Part shown: piece by piece, positions 43,353-52,736 of the stretch | Position numbering within the stretch: position 1 is the first letter of the stretch | Layout: each line of letters starts with the position of its first letter | Translations under genes and position numbers: made by a program | Notes under the pieces: generated by a model | What the model saw: only the letters and a program-made list of their open reading frames with translations | Database searches by the model: none | What the model was told of the DNA's origin: nothing | Source: an uncultured Lachnospiraceae bacterium | Lineage (GTDB): Bacteria > Bacillota > Clostridia > Lachnospirales > Lachnospiraceae | NCBI GenBank assembly: GCA_948470335.1 | Contig: CAOKOL010000005.1 | Location: 83,357-147,356 of the forward strand | Direction of reading: 5' to 3' | Length of the DNA stretch: 64,000 nt

Positions 43353-46201
43353 TTGCCTTCTTCCTCCTTTTCCAATATACTAAGCAGTTGGCTTAACAGA
43401 TCTTCCGCATTGTCATCCTCATATAATCTGAGCTGTTCCCGTATCTCCAAAATGTGCGCCTCCATGTCCTCAGGCAGTTCATGTTCCAGTATCGTCTCCA
43501 CTCTTTCCGCGCACTCCCGAGACCGGAAATGTTTCAATTCTTCCAGAGCTGCCGCCGCTTCTTCCTTAAGCTCCTCTATGGTCAGGCAGGGAAGCTTTTC
43601 CTTCCTTCCGTTCTCCTGTCTGCGCCGTTCCAGAAACTGTCCGATATTCGCAAGAAGCGTCTCATATTCCGCCAGCAGCACAGGAAACTGACTGTCAATT
43701 GCATCCCTGTCCCCCTGAGCAGCAGCAAACTCCTGGGCGCGGGCCAGAGCAGAAACCTCCATAGCCCCGATATTAGCCGAAGCGCTTTTCAGTCCATGTA
43801 CCTCAATCTGATAGCGCAGAAGATCCGATTCCACAAAGTCACACATAAGCTCTGTTTTGCGTTTGCCGTCTATAAAATAGAGATCCAGCAGCTCAACAAA
43901 GCCGTTTTCATCACCGGAATAATACTGCATGGCCGCATCCATATCCACCCCGTCGATCCGGAAAGCCGCCGGGTCCAGCGGTCTGGCTTCTTCTTCCATG
44001 GCTTCCGCCTGTCTGTACTTCTCCGGTACCCAGCGCAGCAAAAGCCGGTTCAATTCTTTCCGGTCAAGGGGTTTCGCAATAAAGTCCTGAAAACCGTGTT
44101 CCAGAAAATATTCCCGCATGCCTTCCATGGCATTGGCTGTCAGTGCAACCATAACAGGAGCGGTCCCGTTCTCGCCGCAGTCCATGCGGATAATCTCCGC
44201 CGCCTCAACACCGTCCATGTCAGGCATCATATGATCCATAAAAATAATATCGTACCAGCCGGTGCGCACCAGCTCAATGGCCTCAGGCCCGCTCTCCGCC
44301 TCAGTCAGATCAAAGGAATAGCTTTTCAAAAAGCTTCTGGCCACCTTGCGGTTAATCACATTGTCATCGACAATCAGCACTTTCATGCCGGGCGCGGTAA
44401 ACATATCCGTAACTTTTTGCTCCGCCTGCGGAATCTCCGGCATCTCTGAAACCGGCCTGCTGTCCACAATTTTCTGGGGAATCGTCACCGTAAACGTGGT
44501 GCCCAGCCCATAGGTACTTTCCACATCAATCGTACCGCCCATCAGTTCCACCAAATTTTTCACAATGGCAAGCCCCAGCCCGGAACCCTCCACGCTTCTG
44601 TTTTTCTTGGAATCCACCTGCCGGAAATCCTCGAAAATATTCGGAAGATCTTCCTCCCGAATGCCGCGGCCGGTATCCTCCACACAGAACGTGAGCAGCT
44701 CCTCATCCGGGTTCGTTCCGGGCTTTCCGGTAATATACGCGCGCACGTACCCTTTTGTCGTAAATTTGATCGCATTGCTGAGTATATTAAGCAGAATCTG
44801 TTTGATTCTGCCGTCGTCGCCGTTATAACGGCAGGGGATCGTCCCGTCGCACTCATATTTCAGAATCAGTCCCTGCTGGGAAGCGGCCATATCCATCATT
44901 CCCATGAGGTCATCGGCCATCACTTTTATGTAGTAATTGACATTCACCAGTTCCATTTTGCCCGCTTCCACTTTGGACAGGTCCAAAATATCATTGATGA
45001 TTGTCAGCAGATTTTTTGCCGCGGACTGTACGTCCTTGGCATAGCCGTAGATCTCCGTATCTCCGCATTCCTCCATGATAATATCATTCAGTCCGATAAT
45101 GGCATTCATCGGCGTCCGTATCTCATGGGACATATTTGCAAGGAATTCGCTTTTCGCGATACTGGCCTTTTCTGCCTGACGGCGCACCCGCTTGATCTCA
45201 TTGATATAAGCCCTCATATCGGTCATATCCAGAATCAGAATCACGCAGCCCCTGATCCGGCCGTTCTCATCCATAATATGCTTGCTGTGGCTTTCGTAAT
45301 GCTGCTCCCTGATAGAAAAACTCTGAGGAACATCATTGTTCAGCATTTCTTCCCGGAAACCTTCCACTACCCGGATGTTCTCTCCCGGCTTATGAGCGGA
45401 CAGATCGGTGAAAATCATCGCCGCCGCTCTGTTATAGCTGACCAGCCGATCATGGTTATCCAGAGCGATCACACCGTCGCCCATACTTTCCAGAACCTTC
45501 TCCGCTGCCACATGGCGAAAATCATAATTACGGCGGCTCCAGACCACGATGACCACCAGGGACATGGAAATCGTAAGCGTCACCGGTGTAAAGTCAAATT
45601 CATTCATCAGCTTAAACACATAGGCCACCAGCATCGTGACAGGCAATGTGGAAATGGCAAAAATCATCCGATATTGCCGGTTAACCTGCCGGTCCGTGCA
45701 TGAGCGGACCGCTTTTGTCAGGGTATATATGCAAAGCACATATGGAATAATAATGTGAGCAATCGTAAAAAACACATACAGCGGACCATAACTGAGACTG
45801 ATATGGTAAAATCCGCCCGTGCCCGGCACCCACCGGACTTCACGATAAAAAAGACCCTGCCAGTTAAAAATCACCGCGGGAAGAGATAGAAAACTGATTG
45901 CGCCAAGTATTCTTAAAAGCACCTTCGGCGGTTTTGCAGAGCAGTAAATATAAATAAACCAGCAGTAACACAGCGGCGTAAAAGCGGAACCCACTTTTTC
46001 CATAATCACCGCCGTCATCGCCGCTTCCACCGCAGGCGCAGTCAATTCCAGTAAATAACCTATATTCTGTACCAGAGAACCACACATAATCATAATCAGC
46101 AGCTTCTGCTCTCTGGCCCCGTCTCCGTTCAGTAAAAGGAATAAAGCTATGGCTGTCAGACAGATGCCAAAACACTCTAATGCAATGACAAAATTTACCA
46201 T
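43349..46201 (-). CDS. Hybrid sensor histidine kinase (7TM-PAS-HisKA-HATPase-REC-Hpt)
   Basis: 950 residues. N-terminal 7-helix membrane region (~1-225, like the histidine-kinase N-terminal 7TM family), PAS domain (~235-330), HisKA with His359 (NMSHEIRTPMN), HATPase (N box, DTGRGI, GSGLGLAIV), receiver with Asp656 (IIFMDHMMPDMDG) and Hpt with His802 (EVHGLKSASANIG), then a coiled-coil tail. It can run the full His-Asp-His relay to the single-domain regulators downstream. GGAGGGG precedes the ATG. The signal is unknown. Confidence 0.95.
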   Translation of the reverse strand: MVNFVIALECFGICLTAIALFLLLNGDGAREQKLLIMIMCGSLVQNIGYLLELTAPAVEAAMTAVIMEKVGSAFTPLCYCWFIYIYCSAKPPKVLLRILGAISFLSLPAVIFNWQGLFYREVRWVPGTGGFYHISLSYGPLYVFFTIAHIIIPYVLCIYTLTKAVRSCTDRQVNRQYRMIFAISTLPVTMLVAYVFKLMNEFDFTPVTLTISMSLVVIVVWSRRNYDFRHVAAEKVLESMGDGVIALDNHDRLVSYNRAAAMIFTDLSAHKPGENIRVVEGFREEMLNNDVPQSFSIREQHYESHSKHIMDENGRIRGCVILILDMTDMRAYINEIKRVRRQAEKASIAKSEFLANMSHEIRTPMNAIIGLNDIIMEECGDTEIYGYAKDVQSAAKNLLTIINDILDLSKVEAGKMELVNVNYYIKVMADDLMGMMDMAASQQGLILKYECDGTIPCRYNGDDGRIKQILLNILSNAIKFTTKGYVRAYITGKPGTNPDEELLTFCVEDTGRGIREEDLPNIFEDFRQVDSKKNRSVEGSGLGLAIVKNLVELMGGTIDVESTYGLGTTFTVTIPQKIVDSRPVSEMPEIPQAEQKVTDMFTAPGMKVLIVDDNVINRKVARSFLKSYSFDLTEAESGPEAIELVRTGWYDIIFMDHMMPDMDGVEAAEIIRMDCGENGTAPVMVALTANAMEGMREYFLEHGFQDFIAKPLDRKELNRLLLRWVPEKYRQAEAMEEEARPLDPAAFRIDGVDMDAAMQYYSGDENGFVELLDLYFIDGKRKTELMCDFVESDLLRYQIEVHGLKSASANIGAMEVSALARAQEFAAAQGDRDAIDSQFPVLLAEYETLLANIGQFLERRRQENGRKEKLPCLTIEELKEEAAAALEELKHFRSRECAERVETILEHELPEDMEAHILEIREQLRLYEDDNAEDLLSQLLSILEKEEEGK

Positions 46202-46271
46202 TCTCCCTGTCCCCTCCGTATACGTTCTAACAATCTGCGGCTGCTGCCCTCAGATACGAAATACTAAAAAT

Positions 46272-46300
46272 ACAATATTATAATTTCCAGTCCATGTCAA
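46272..46300 (-). promoter_or_regulatory. Predicted promoter of the phosphorelay operon
   Basis: Consensus -35 TTGACA (46295-46300), 17-base spacer, -10 TATTGT (46272-46277), ~70 bases upstream of the kinase start. Confidence 0.55.
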
Positions 46301-46328
46301 GATGTACCTGTTGATTTCGACAAAAATT

Positions 46329-46472
46329 GTTACTGTTCACTTCGTGACCAGCAACATGCTTCGCGATGCACAGAAATGATGCATTCTGCATCATTTCGCG
46401 CTTGCATAACTCAGGATTTCATGCATTACATGCATGAAACACCTCGCGGAACAGTAGTACCTGAACAGTAAC
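46329..46472. repeat. MITE-like element with terminal inverted repeats and internal hairpins
   Basis: 144 bases bounded by perfect 11-bp inverted repeats GTTACTGTTCA/TGAACAGTAAC. Inside are perfect hairpins GAAATGATGCA/TGCATCATTTC and TTTCATGCAT/ATGCATGAAA plus short palindromes (CACTTCGTG). It has no coding capacity and fills the gap between the phosphorelay promoter and the ytvI stop. I see only this copy in the window. Confidence 0.75.
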
Positions 46473-46482
46473 CAAAAATTTC

Positions 46483-47514
46483 CTAGTACATCGTCATAAT
46501 CTCCCGTATCACCAGATACCCTGCCGGCCCCAGCAGCATCCCCCAGACGCCGAACAGGCTCAGTCCCACATAGATGGCGATCAGCGTTTCCAGCCCGGTG
46601 ATGCCAAGCTGGGTGCCCATCAGACGGGCCTCGGCGAATTCTCTGAAAAAATAGCAGATGCCGTAGATGACCATCAGTCCCGCCGCCGTCACATACTGTC
46701 TCTGAAACAGGCAGACGACAGCCCAGGGAATCAGCGCCGTTCCGGTTCCCAGAATCGGCAGCACGTCCACGAAGCCCAGAGCCACGCCCACAGCCACCGG
46801 ATAGGGATTTCCCAGAATCCACAGACCCAGAATGCAGACGCCGATTACCACGACCATAATCAGAAGCTGGCTTTTAAAATACGCCCCGCCGGCCAGAGAC
46901 AGCCTCCGGCACAGCGCCGTCACCTCCGTGCCGAAAGTAGAGGCCTGCTGCCGCCGTTTCAGCTCGTCCATCTCCGTAACCGACAGCACGCAGGCAATCA
47001 CCGACACCGTAAAGACGGCCCCCGCTTTCAGCACCCACTTAACCACCGGCACCGATGCGCCCGCCATCACAGGCATCAGCTTTTCCTCAATCTGCATATG
47101 CACAAAGCCTCTGGCCTGCTCCGTGGCGCTGATCAGAATGCCTTTGGGCAGAGACAGCGCCTGCTCCGCCTGATTGCAGCAGGAAAACAGGGCAGTCTCC
47201 ATGCCCTTTAACAGATCGGGAAGCCTCTCCGACAAAATCCTGATCTGCCAGATCAGCTTGCCCCCCAGACTATACAGCACAATCCCTGCCGCCGCCGCTT
47301 CCAGCGTCAGCAAAACGCCGGCACTTACCGCCTCCGGTATCCGCACATGCTTTTTCAGCCACCGGGTTGTCCGCCGCATCTTCACCGCCAGAAACCATCC
47401 GATGCAAAACGGCAGCACCACCGGCAGCACAAACCGGAATCCCAGATACACAAAGGCCGCCGCCAGAATAAAAATGCCGCCTCTTACCAGTTTCTCTCTT
47501 TTAATTTCGCCCAT
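46483..47514 (-). CDS. ytvI: AI-2E/YtvI-family membrane permease
   Basis: 343 residues from the ATG with GAGGGTGA upstream. Eight predicted membrane helices in the AI-2E transporter pattern: two N-terminal helices (~10-45), a helix pair, an amphipathic middle section, and a C-terminal block with LGFVDVLPILGTGTALIPWA and the closing GLSLFGVWGMLLGPAGY. It resembles YtvI, a sporulation integral membrane protein. The transported substrate is not known. It is next to the MITE-like element and may be transcribed alone. Confidence 0.85.
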   Translation of the reverse strand: MGEIKREKLVRGGIFILAAAFVYLGFRFVLPVVLPFCIGWFLAVKMRRTTRWLKKHVRIPEAVSAGVLLTLEAAAAGIVLYSLGGKLIWQIRILSERLPDLLKGMETALFSCCNQAEQALSLPKGILISATEQARGFVHMQIEEKLMPVMAGASVPVVKWVLKAGAVFTVSVIACVLSVTEMDELKRRQQASTFGTEVTALCRRLSLAGGAYFKSQLLIMVVVIGVCILGLWILGNPYPVAVGVALGFVDVLPILGTGTALIPWAVVCLFQRQYVTAAGLMVIYGICYFFREFAEARLMGTQLGITGLETLIAIYVGLSLFGVWGMLLGPAGYLVIREIMTMY

Positions 47515-47600
47515 AATAAAAATCACCCTCTGCTGTTTATGATAGACAGCATGGGTGACTTTATTCGCAATTGTATTATCCAATTTTTTCCTGTATGTCC

Positions 47601-48290
47601 TTACACCTTAAACCGATACCCCACCCCCCAGATCGTCTCAATATACTGGGGTTTCGCCGTATTAAACTCAATCTTCTCCCGGATTTTCTTGATATGCACC
47701 GTAACCGTGGCAATATCGCCCACGGACTCCATATCCCAGATCTTGTTAAACAGCTCCTCTTTCGTATAAACATGGTTCGGATTCTGTGCCAGAAATGTCA
47801 GCAGGTCAAATTCCTTCGTGGTAAACTGCTTTTCTTCCCCGTTAATATAAACCCGGCGGGCAGTCTTGTCGATTTTCAGGCCCCGGATCTCAATAATCTC
47901 ATTCTCAATCACCGTGCTGCCGATCAGCCGCTCATACCGGGCCAGATGGGCTTTCACCCTGGCCACCAGCTCGCTGGGGCTGAACGGCTTGGTAATATAA
48001 TCGTCGGCGCCAAGTCCCAGCCCTCTGATTTTGTCGATATCGTCTTTCTTGGCGGACACCATTAAAATCGGCGTATTTTTATTTTTCCGGATTCGCTTGC
48101 AGATCTCAAAACCGTCCGTCTCCGGCAGCATCAGATCCAGAATAAACAGATCAAAATCCTCTTTCATGGCCCGCTCCAGCCCTCTGTTGCCCGACGTCTC
48201 GATCTCCACGTCAAAACCGCTCAGCTCCAGATAATCCTTCTCCAGCTCCGCAATCGCCTCTTCATCTTCGATAATCAATAATTTACTCAT
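47601..48290 (-). CDS. OmpR-family response regulator
   Basis: 229 residues: receiver with phosphoacceptor Asp52 (LFILDLMLPETDG), Ser of LMVSAK and Lys in TKPFS; C-terminal winged helix (~130-229) with TTKEFDLLTFLAQNPNHVYTKEEL and the IWGVGYRF wing. GGAGGTCATTT precedes the ATG. It overlaps the kinase gene upstream by eight bases, so the pair is co-translated. Regulon unknown. Confidence 0.94.
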   Translation of the reverse strand: MSKLLIIEDEEAIAELEKDYLELSGFDVEIETSGNRGLERAMKEDFDLFILDLMLPETDGFEICKRIRKNKNTPILMVSAKKDDIDKIRGLGLGADDYITKPFSPSELVARVKAHLARYERLIGSTVIENEIIEIRGLKIDKTARRVYINGEEKQFTTKEFDLLTFLAQNPNHVYTKEELFNKIWDMESVGDIATVTVHIKKIREKIEFNTAKPQYIETIWGVGYRFKV

Positions 48291-49776
48291 AAATGACCTC
48301 CTGGTATTTTCTCAACACAAAATGCATCACCGTTCCCGTGGATTCCCTGCTGGTAGCCCAGATCCGTCCTCCGTGGTCCTCGATAATCTTCCGGACGATA
48401 GATAGCCCGATCCCGCTGCCTCCCTGAGAAGAATTCCTGGAAGAATCCGTCCGGTAAAATCTGTCGAATATATAGGGCAGATCCTTCTGTGCAATGCCTT
48501 TGCCGTTATCTTCGATCTCCACCTGAATAAAATCGCCTCTGTCCTTAATCCGGATATTAATAATTCCCCGGCGCTTGTCCAGATATTTGACGGAATTGCT
48601 GATAATGTTGTTGATCACCCGCTTCATCTGCTCCGCATCGGCGATCACCAGCGTGTCGTCCTCACAGTAATTAAAATATCCCAGCTCTATATTTTTCGCC
48701 TCCAGCTCAATGCCCACCTCGTCGATACAGTCCTTGAAATAGCTGGCTACATTGATCTTGGTAAACACATAGGGAACCCGGTTGGTATCAATCTTGCTGT
48801 AAAAAGTCAGCTCGTCGATCAGCTTGTCCATATCATTGGCCTTATTATAGATAGTCCTGATATATTTGTCCAGCTTTTCCGGGGAGGAGGCCACGCCGTC
48901 CATAATCCCTTCCACATATCCCTTAATAGCCGTGATCGGCGTCTTTAAGTCATGGGAAATATTGCTGAGCAGTTCCTTTGTCTCATTGTCATACTGGATC
49001 TTTTCCTCGGCGGACTCTTTCAGCCGCAGCCGCATCTCCTCAAAATCCATGCAGAGCTGGCCGATCTCGTCCCTGGTGTCCTGTACCTCCAGCTCAAAGT
49101 CCATGTTCCCTTCCTTGATCTCTCTGGTGGCTTTCTGCAGCAGGCCCAGCGGCTGTATAATAGACCGGTAAATCCAGGTGGTCAGCACCACCGCCGTAAG
49201 CAAAAGAATAATCACCACCGCAATCAGCATCTCCGATGCCAGGGCCTTTACCTCCGGCAGCGTAATGCTCATGGAGGTGATAATAAAAATCGTACCTGCC
49301 GCACCGTCGGAAAACCGCAGATCATGCTGCTTTAACAGACATTTGGTATCCCGCCCCGTATAGATGCCGCCGTCGCTGAAACGGGTAACTTCCCCGTACT
49401 CCGGCAATTGGCCCAGCAGCTTCAGCGGAATCGTCTCAATGCCGCAGAATATCATGTCCGCATTCCGGCGCACCGCCAGATAAGAATGCCGCTCCATCAG
49501 CTTTCCGTTCCACTCCTCCAGACGCTCCCTGTCAAGAAACTGATCCGGATCTTCGGCCACGGCCGCCTCAATCTGCTTCTGAACCGGCTCCGTCATGGAA
49601 TCAAAAAACTGAATCGACGTGCCGTAAAACAGCTCCTGCAGGTTTTCCACGCCGTAGGTCTGTTCCACCGCTCTCATCTGATAGCTGTTCATCCCGGCCA
49701 GAAACACACTGAACAGCAGCACCGGAACCAGTATAATAATAAAAAAAGCCATCAGCAGCCTGTTTTTCAGCCTCAT
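48283..49776 (-). CDS. Sensor histidine kinase with HAMP domain
   Basis: 497 residues: membrane helix ~8-28, external sensor (~30-165, helical), second helix (~178-200), HAMP, then HisKA with His275 (SNISHDLKTPITAIKG) and a HATPase with N, G1 (DNGKGI) and G2 (GSGIGLSIV) boxes. It is an orthodox partner of the OmpR-type regulator encoded directly downstream. The external domain family is not recognised. The site before the ATG is modest (GAGGG nine bases away). Confidence 0.93.
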   Translation of the reverse strand: MRLKNRLLMAFFIIILVPVLLFSVFLAGMNSYQMRAVEQTYGVENLQELFYGTSIQFFDSMTEPVQKQIEAAVAEDPDQFLDRERLEEWNGKLMERHSYLAVRRNADMIFCGIETIPLKLLGQLPEYGEVTRFSDGGIYTGRDTKCLLKQHDLRFSDGAAGTIFIITSMSITLPEVKALASEMLIAVVIILLLTAVVLTTWIYRSIIQPLGLLQKATREIKEGNMDFELEVQDTRDEIGQLCMDFEEMRLRLKESAEEKIQYDNETKELLSNISHDLKTPITAIKGYVEGIMDGVASSPEKLDKYIRTIYNKANDMDKLIDELTFYSKIDTNRVPYVFTKINVASYFKDCIDEVGIELEAKNIELGYFNYCEDDTLVIADAEQMKRVINNIISNSVKYLDKRRGIINIRIKDRGDFIQVEIEDNGKGIAQKDLPYIFDRFYRTDSSRNSSQGGSGIGLSIVRKIIEDHGGRIWATSRESTGTVMHFVLRKYQEVIYE

Positions 49777-49980
49777 CTTCCAACACCCTCTCGGATCATC
49801 CGTAAAAATCAGCGTATCTTCATGCTTTTATATCATGTCCGCCAGTCCGATCCCGCTTCGTCAAATGTTTCCCGTCTTCTATTTTATAGTATACCATGTC
49901 CTGGAAGAAATAAGTAGAAACTGCGGATAAATATTATAAATTTTTCGTAAAAGAACATTTCTATGATAAAGCAGGGGATC

Positions 49981-50034
49981 AAAAAACGGAAGCTGCCGCC
50001 CACCTGCCGATGGCACGGCCCTTCCGCTTTTTTT
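49981..50034 (-). terminator. Terminator of the DUF6128/YyaC/LysM/DUF5711 operon
   Basis: GCGGAAG/CTTCCG outer arms with inner GTGCC/GGCA pairing, flanked by A- and T-runs; TTTTTT follows on the minus strand. Confidence 0.75.
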
Positions 50035-50040
50035 CAGCCC

Positions 50041-51327
50041 TCAATTTAATTCAATCTCACTCAGCACCTGTCCGCCCACCTGGAACAGACGGCTTCTGCT
50101 GATGGAAATACACTTTGAAATCGTCCCGTTCAGACTGCCCTGATAGATCTGCGCGCCGCCCATATCATAGATCACACAGTTGGTATCATTATAGAGCAGC
50201 AGGTAATCGCCGGAAAACTCCACCTGGTTATAAGCCATGGCCACCGGCTTCACAAACAGTTCCTGTCCCGCCGCATTGTAGACGTAAAGCTGCCTTGTGC
50301 CGTCGGAACCGTCTCCTTCCACCACCACGCCCGCATGGGAATCGCTGTGAAACACACTTAAAATATTTCTTCCGTCATAGGTGACGCTCTGAGCCAGCTC
50401 CGGGGAAAGCGCATTTTTCAGAGAGTAGAAATCCACCCGGTCGTCCGCAAAAGCACAGGCATGTTCATTTCCAAGAAAGGTAACTTCTCCCACCATGGCA
50501 TTGTGATATTCCATAAAAATACCCACCACACGGTCCTGACGGTTCTTTCCCACTTCAAAATTATAAAAGACCACCTTGTTCATCATGGAACCGGCGTCCA
50601 TATAAATATAGGCCACGGCCAGTTGCTGGCCGTCGGGAGAAATGCCTATGTCCATGGGATATCCGTATTCCTCGATCAGCGTTTTCAGCTCAATATCCAG
50701 CGCCGTTCCGTTTTTGTCATAAAATACGATCTGGTTCGACCGGGTATTTTCCAGGATTGCGGCCACCACGCCCTGGGAAGCCACCTGTACTCTGGTAATC
50801 GGCCAGTTGGTGGTCACGTTTCCCACACAGCCGGAAGCGTCGCATATGTATATGGTATACCCCTGCTGATCGGCAAATACCGCATAGCCGCCGCTGATAT
50901 CGACGATGGGTTTTTTCATCTCAAAGGACTGATTCCATACCACCTCTCCCGTCCTGTCATAACAGACTGCCCCGTCCCGGCCATATCTCAGAATATACCC
51001 TCCAAACCCGGTATAACTCGCCATACTGCCGCCCTCTAACGATTTCTGCCACAGCACGGAATGTCCGCTGAACGTCTTACTGCCCTGATAGAGCCAGAAT
51101 ACCAGACCACAGACTGCCAGACTGGCCGCCAGCAGCAGAATCCCGACAATTTTTTTTCGATGATAATAAAACAGGCTCCGATCAAGCGCTTCCGTATCGG
51201 TTCCGGAAACCATGGTCGGTCCTGACACGCCTTTGCCTTCCGTTTCCTCCCAGGAATCACCCCGTATGATCTGCCTTCTTAAAATGGATTTTCTTTTTTC
51301 GCGAAAGTAATCATTTGTACCGGCCAT
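50041..51327 (-). CDS. DUF5711-family membrane-anchored beta-propeller-like protein
   Basis: 428 residues from the ATG with GAGGAAGG upstream. A basic cytoplasmic N-terminus (FREKRKSILRRQ), one membrane helix (~59-80, IVGILLLAASLAVCGLVFWLY), then a ~345-residue extracytoplasmic domain of repeated four-strand units (FYDKNGTALDI, IGISPDGQQLAVAY, FYSLKN, VYNAAGQELF) that looks like a WD40-type propeller. This matches DUF5711, common in Lachnospiraceae. Function unknown; it is the last gene of the YyaC cluster. Confidence 0.82.
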   Translation of the reverse strand: MAGTNDYFREKRKSILRRQIIRGDSWEETEGKGVSGPTMVSGTDTEALDRSLFYYHRKKIVGILLLAASLAVCGLVFWLYQGSKTFSGHSVLWQKSLEGGSMASYTGFGGYILRYGRDGAVCYDRTGEVVWNQSFEMKKPIVDISGGYAVFADQQGYTIYICDASGCVGNVTTNWPITRVQVASQGVVAAILENTRSNQIVFYDKNGTALDIELKTLIEEYGYPMDIGISPDGQQLAVAYIYMDAGSMMNKVVFYNFEVGKNRQDRVVGIFMEYHNAMVGEVTFLGNEHACAFADDRVDFYSLKNALSPELAQSVTYDGRNILSVFHSDSHAGVVVEGDGSDGTRQLYVYNAAGQELFVKPVAMAYNQVEFSGDYLLLYNDTNCVIYDMGGAQIYQGSLNGTISKCISISRSRLFQVGGQVLSEIELN

Positions 51328-51437
51328 AAACTGCCTTCCTCTGCCTCTGCGGGTCATGTTTCTCTCAAACAATACTGTTTCAATCCAAATCAATCGTATC
51401 TAGTATATATTATTTTACCGAATAATGCTACCCGGTT

Positions 51438-52694
51438 TTACGGCAAAACCAAAACTTGTCCCGCAAACAGAAAATCCGGATTGTTAATTTCATTTTTTTC
51501 ACAGATTTCATGGATCATATCTTCATTTCCGTAAACGCTGATGCTGATTTTCTGCAGCGTGTCCCCCTGTTTTACCTGATAAGTATCCGGCACGGAAGCC
51601 TGTGCCTGCGTTTCCGGGGGATTCGTTTCCTCCGCCTGTGTTTCCTCGGCTTGTGTTTCCTCCGGCTGCGTTTCTTCCGGAGGCGCTTCTGTCTCCTGGG
51701 CGGAGTCCTGACCGAAAGGGTCGGCTTCCCCGTCCCCGCTTTGTTCCGTCTGTCCGTTCTCTCCCGACTGCCCGTTTTCCGTCGGCCGGTCATTTTCTCC
51801 TGTCTGCCCGTTTTCTTCCGGCGGGCTGGTTTCCGCCGGCTGTCCGGCTGTCGGTTCCGCCCTTTCCGTCTCCTGGGTAGGCGCAAGATTCGCCGGATGT
51901 TCACGAACCACGACTGCCGACGGCGGCAGGCTGGTTTCACTGCCGGACGATGTCTGTGTATCCGGCCGGCCGTTTACCACCGCCGAAGTCTGCATATCCT
52001 GCCTTCCGTAAAACGCCATAACACCCATCACAAACACGCAGACCAGAGAAGCGGCATGAACGAAATTATAATTCTTCTTCGGCCCCTGCTTTGGAACCGC
52101 CGGCTTTTTCTCCTGCATGATTCTCCGGTAATTGTCAATCAGCTCCTCTTTCGGCTCCTCCGGCTCCGCCTTAAAATGAGGGGAAGAAAGGATCATATAT
52201 TCCTGCATCTCCTCATTCCGCTCATAGTAAATATGGTAGCCTTTCAGCCGCTCCAGCCCCCGGATCGGGCAGACATAAAAATCCGCCTCCTGGTCTTTAT
52301 GCCAGAACAGCACCTGATATTCTTTCTGAAAATACCGGCGGAATATCAGCTCCGCCTTTTCCCCTGAGGTTTCCTGCCCGTCGCTGTCGCACAAAAACCA
52401 GCCCCAGACTTCGGTGCCGGGAAATCTCTGGCTGATGGTTTCTTCCAGCCGGGCCTGTCCGCTTTCGCCGGACAGTTCTTCCTCGGATACCTCCATTGCG
52501 CCGCTCAGAAACAGATAAACGGATTGTTCCGCCCGCTCTTTTTTTCCAAGCAGAATCCCGTATTTCCCCTCTGCGCTTCCCTGAGCTTTCAGGCGGTGAA
52601 TATACGTCACCACATAGTCTTCCACATAAACTTTAATCCAGTCCTCTATCCCGCCGATCTGGCGGATATTTTTCGGTATCTTCTGAACTTCCAT
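51438..52694 (-). CDS. LysM membrane protein with MPN/JAMM-like N-terminal domain
   Basis: 418 residues. The cytoplasmic N-terminal domain (~15-175) reads like an MPN (Mov34/JAB) fold: VYVEDYVVTYIHRL, YGILLGKKE, then VWGWFLCDSDGQETSGEKAEL where active enzymes have GWYHSHP...S..D. The His pair is replaced, so it would lack the Zn site. A membrane helix (~215-232) leads to a ~130-residue low-complexity linker rich in E, T, P, Q, G and N (EETQ repeats) and a C-terminal LysM domain (~367-418, YQVKQGDTLQKISISVYGN) that binds peptidoglycan. GGAGGACAGG precedes the ATG. The cluster context with YyaC suggests a spore or forespore role. Confidence 0.8.
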   Translation of the reverse strand: MEVQKIPKNIRQIGGIEDWIKVYVEDYVVTYIHRLKAQGSAEGKYGILLGKKERAEQSVYLFLSGAMEVSEEELSGESGQARLEETISQRFPGTEVWGWFLCDSDGQETSGEKAELIFRRYFQKEYQVLFWHKDQEADFYVCPIRGLERLKGYHIYYERNEEMQEYMILSSPHFKAEPEEPKEELIDNYRRIMQEKKPAVPKQGPKKNYNFVHAASLVCVFVMGVMAFYGRQDMQTSAVVNGRPDTQTSSGSETSLPPSAVVVREHPANLAPTQETERAEPTAGQPAETSPPEENGQTGENDRPTENGQSGENGQTEQSGDGEADPFGQDSAQETEAPPEETQPEETQAEETQAEETNPPETQAQASVPDTYQVKQGDTLQKISISVYGNEDMIHEICEKNEINNPDFLFAGQVLVLP

Positions 52695-52736
52695 TCAGCC
52701 TGTCCTCCATCCTGTCCATTTGCATCATGTGTCTCA

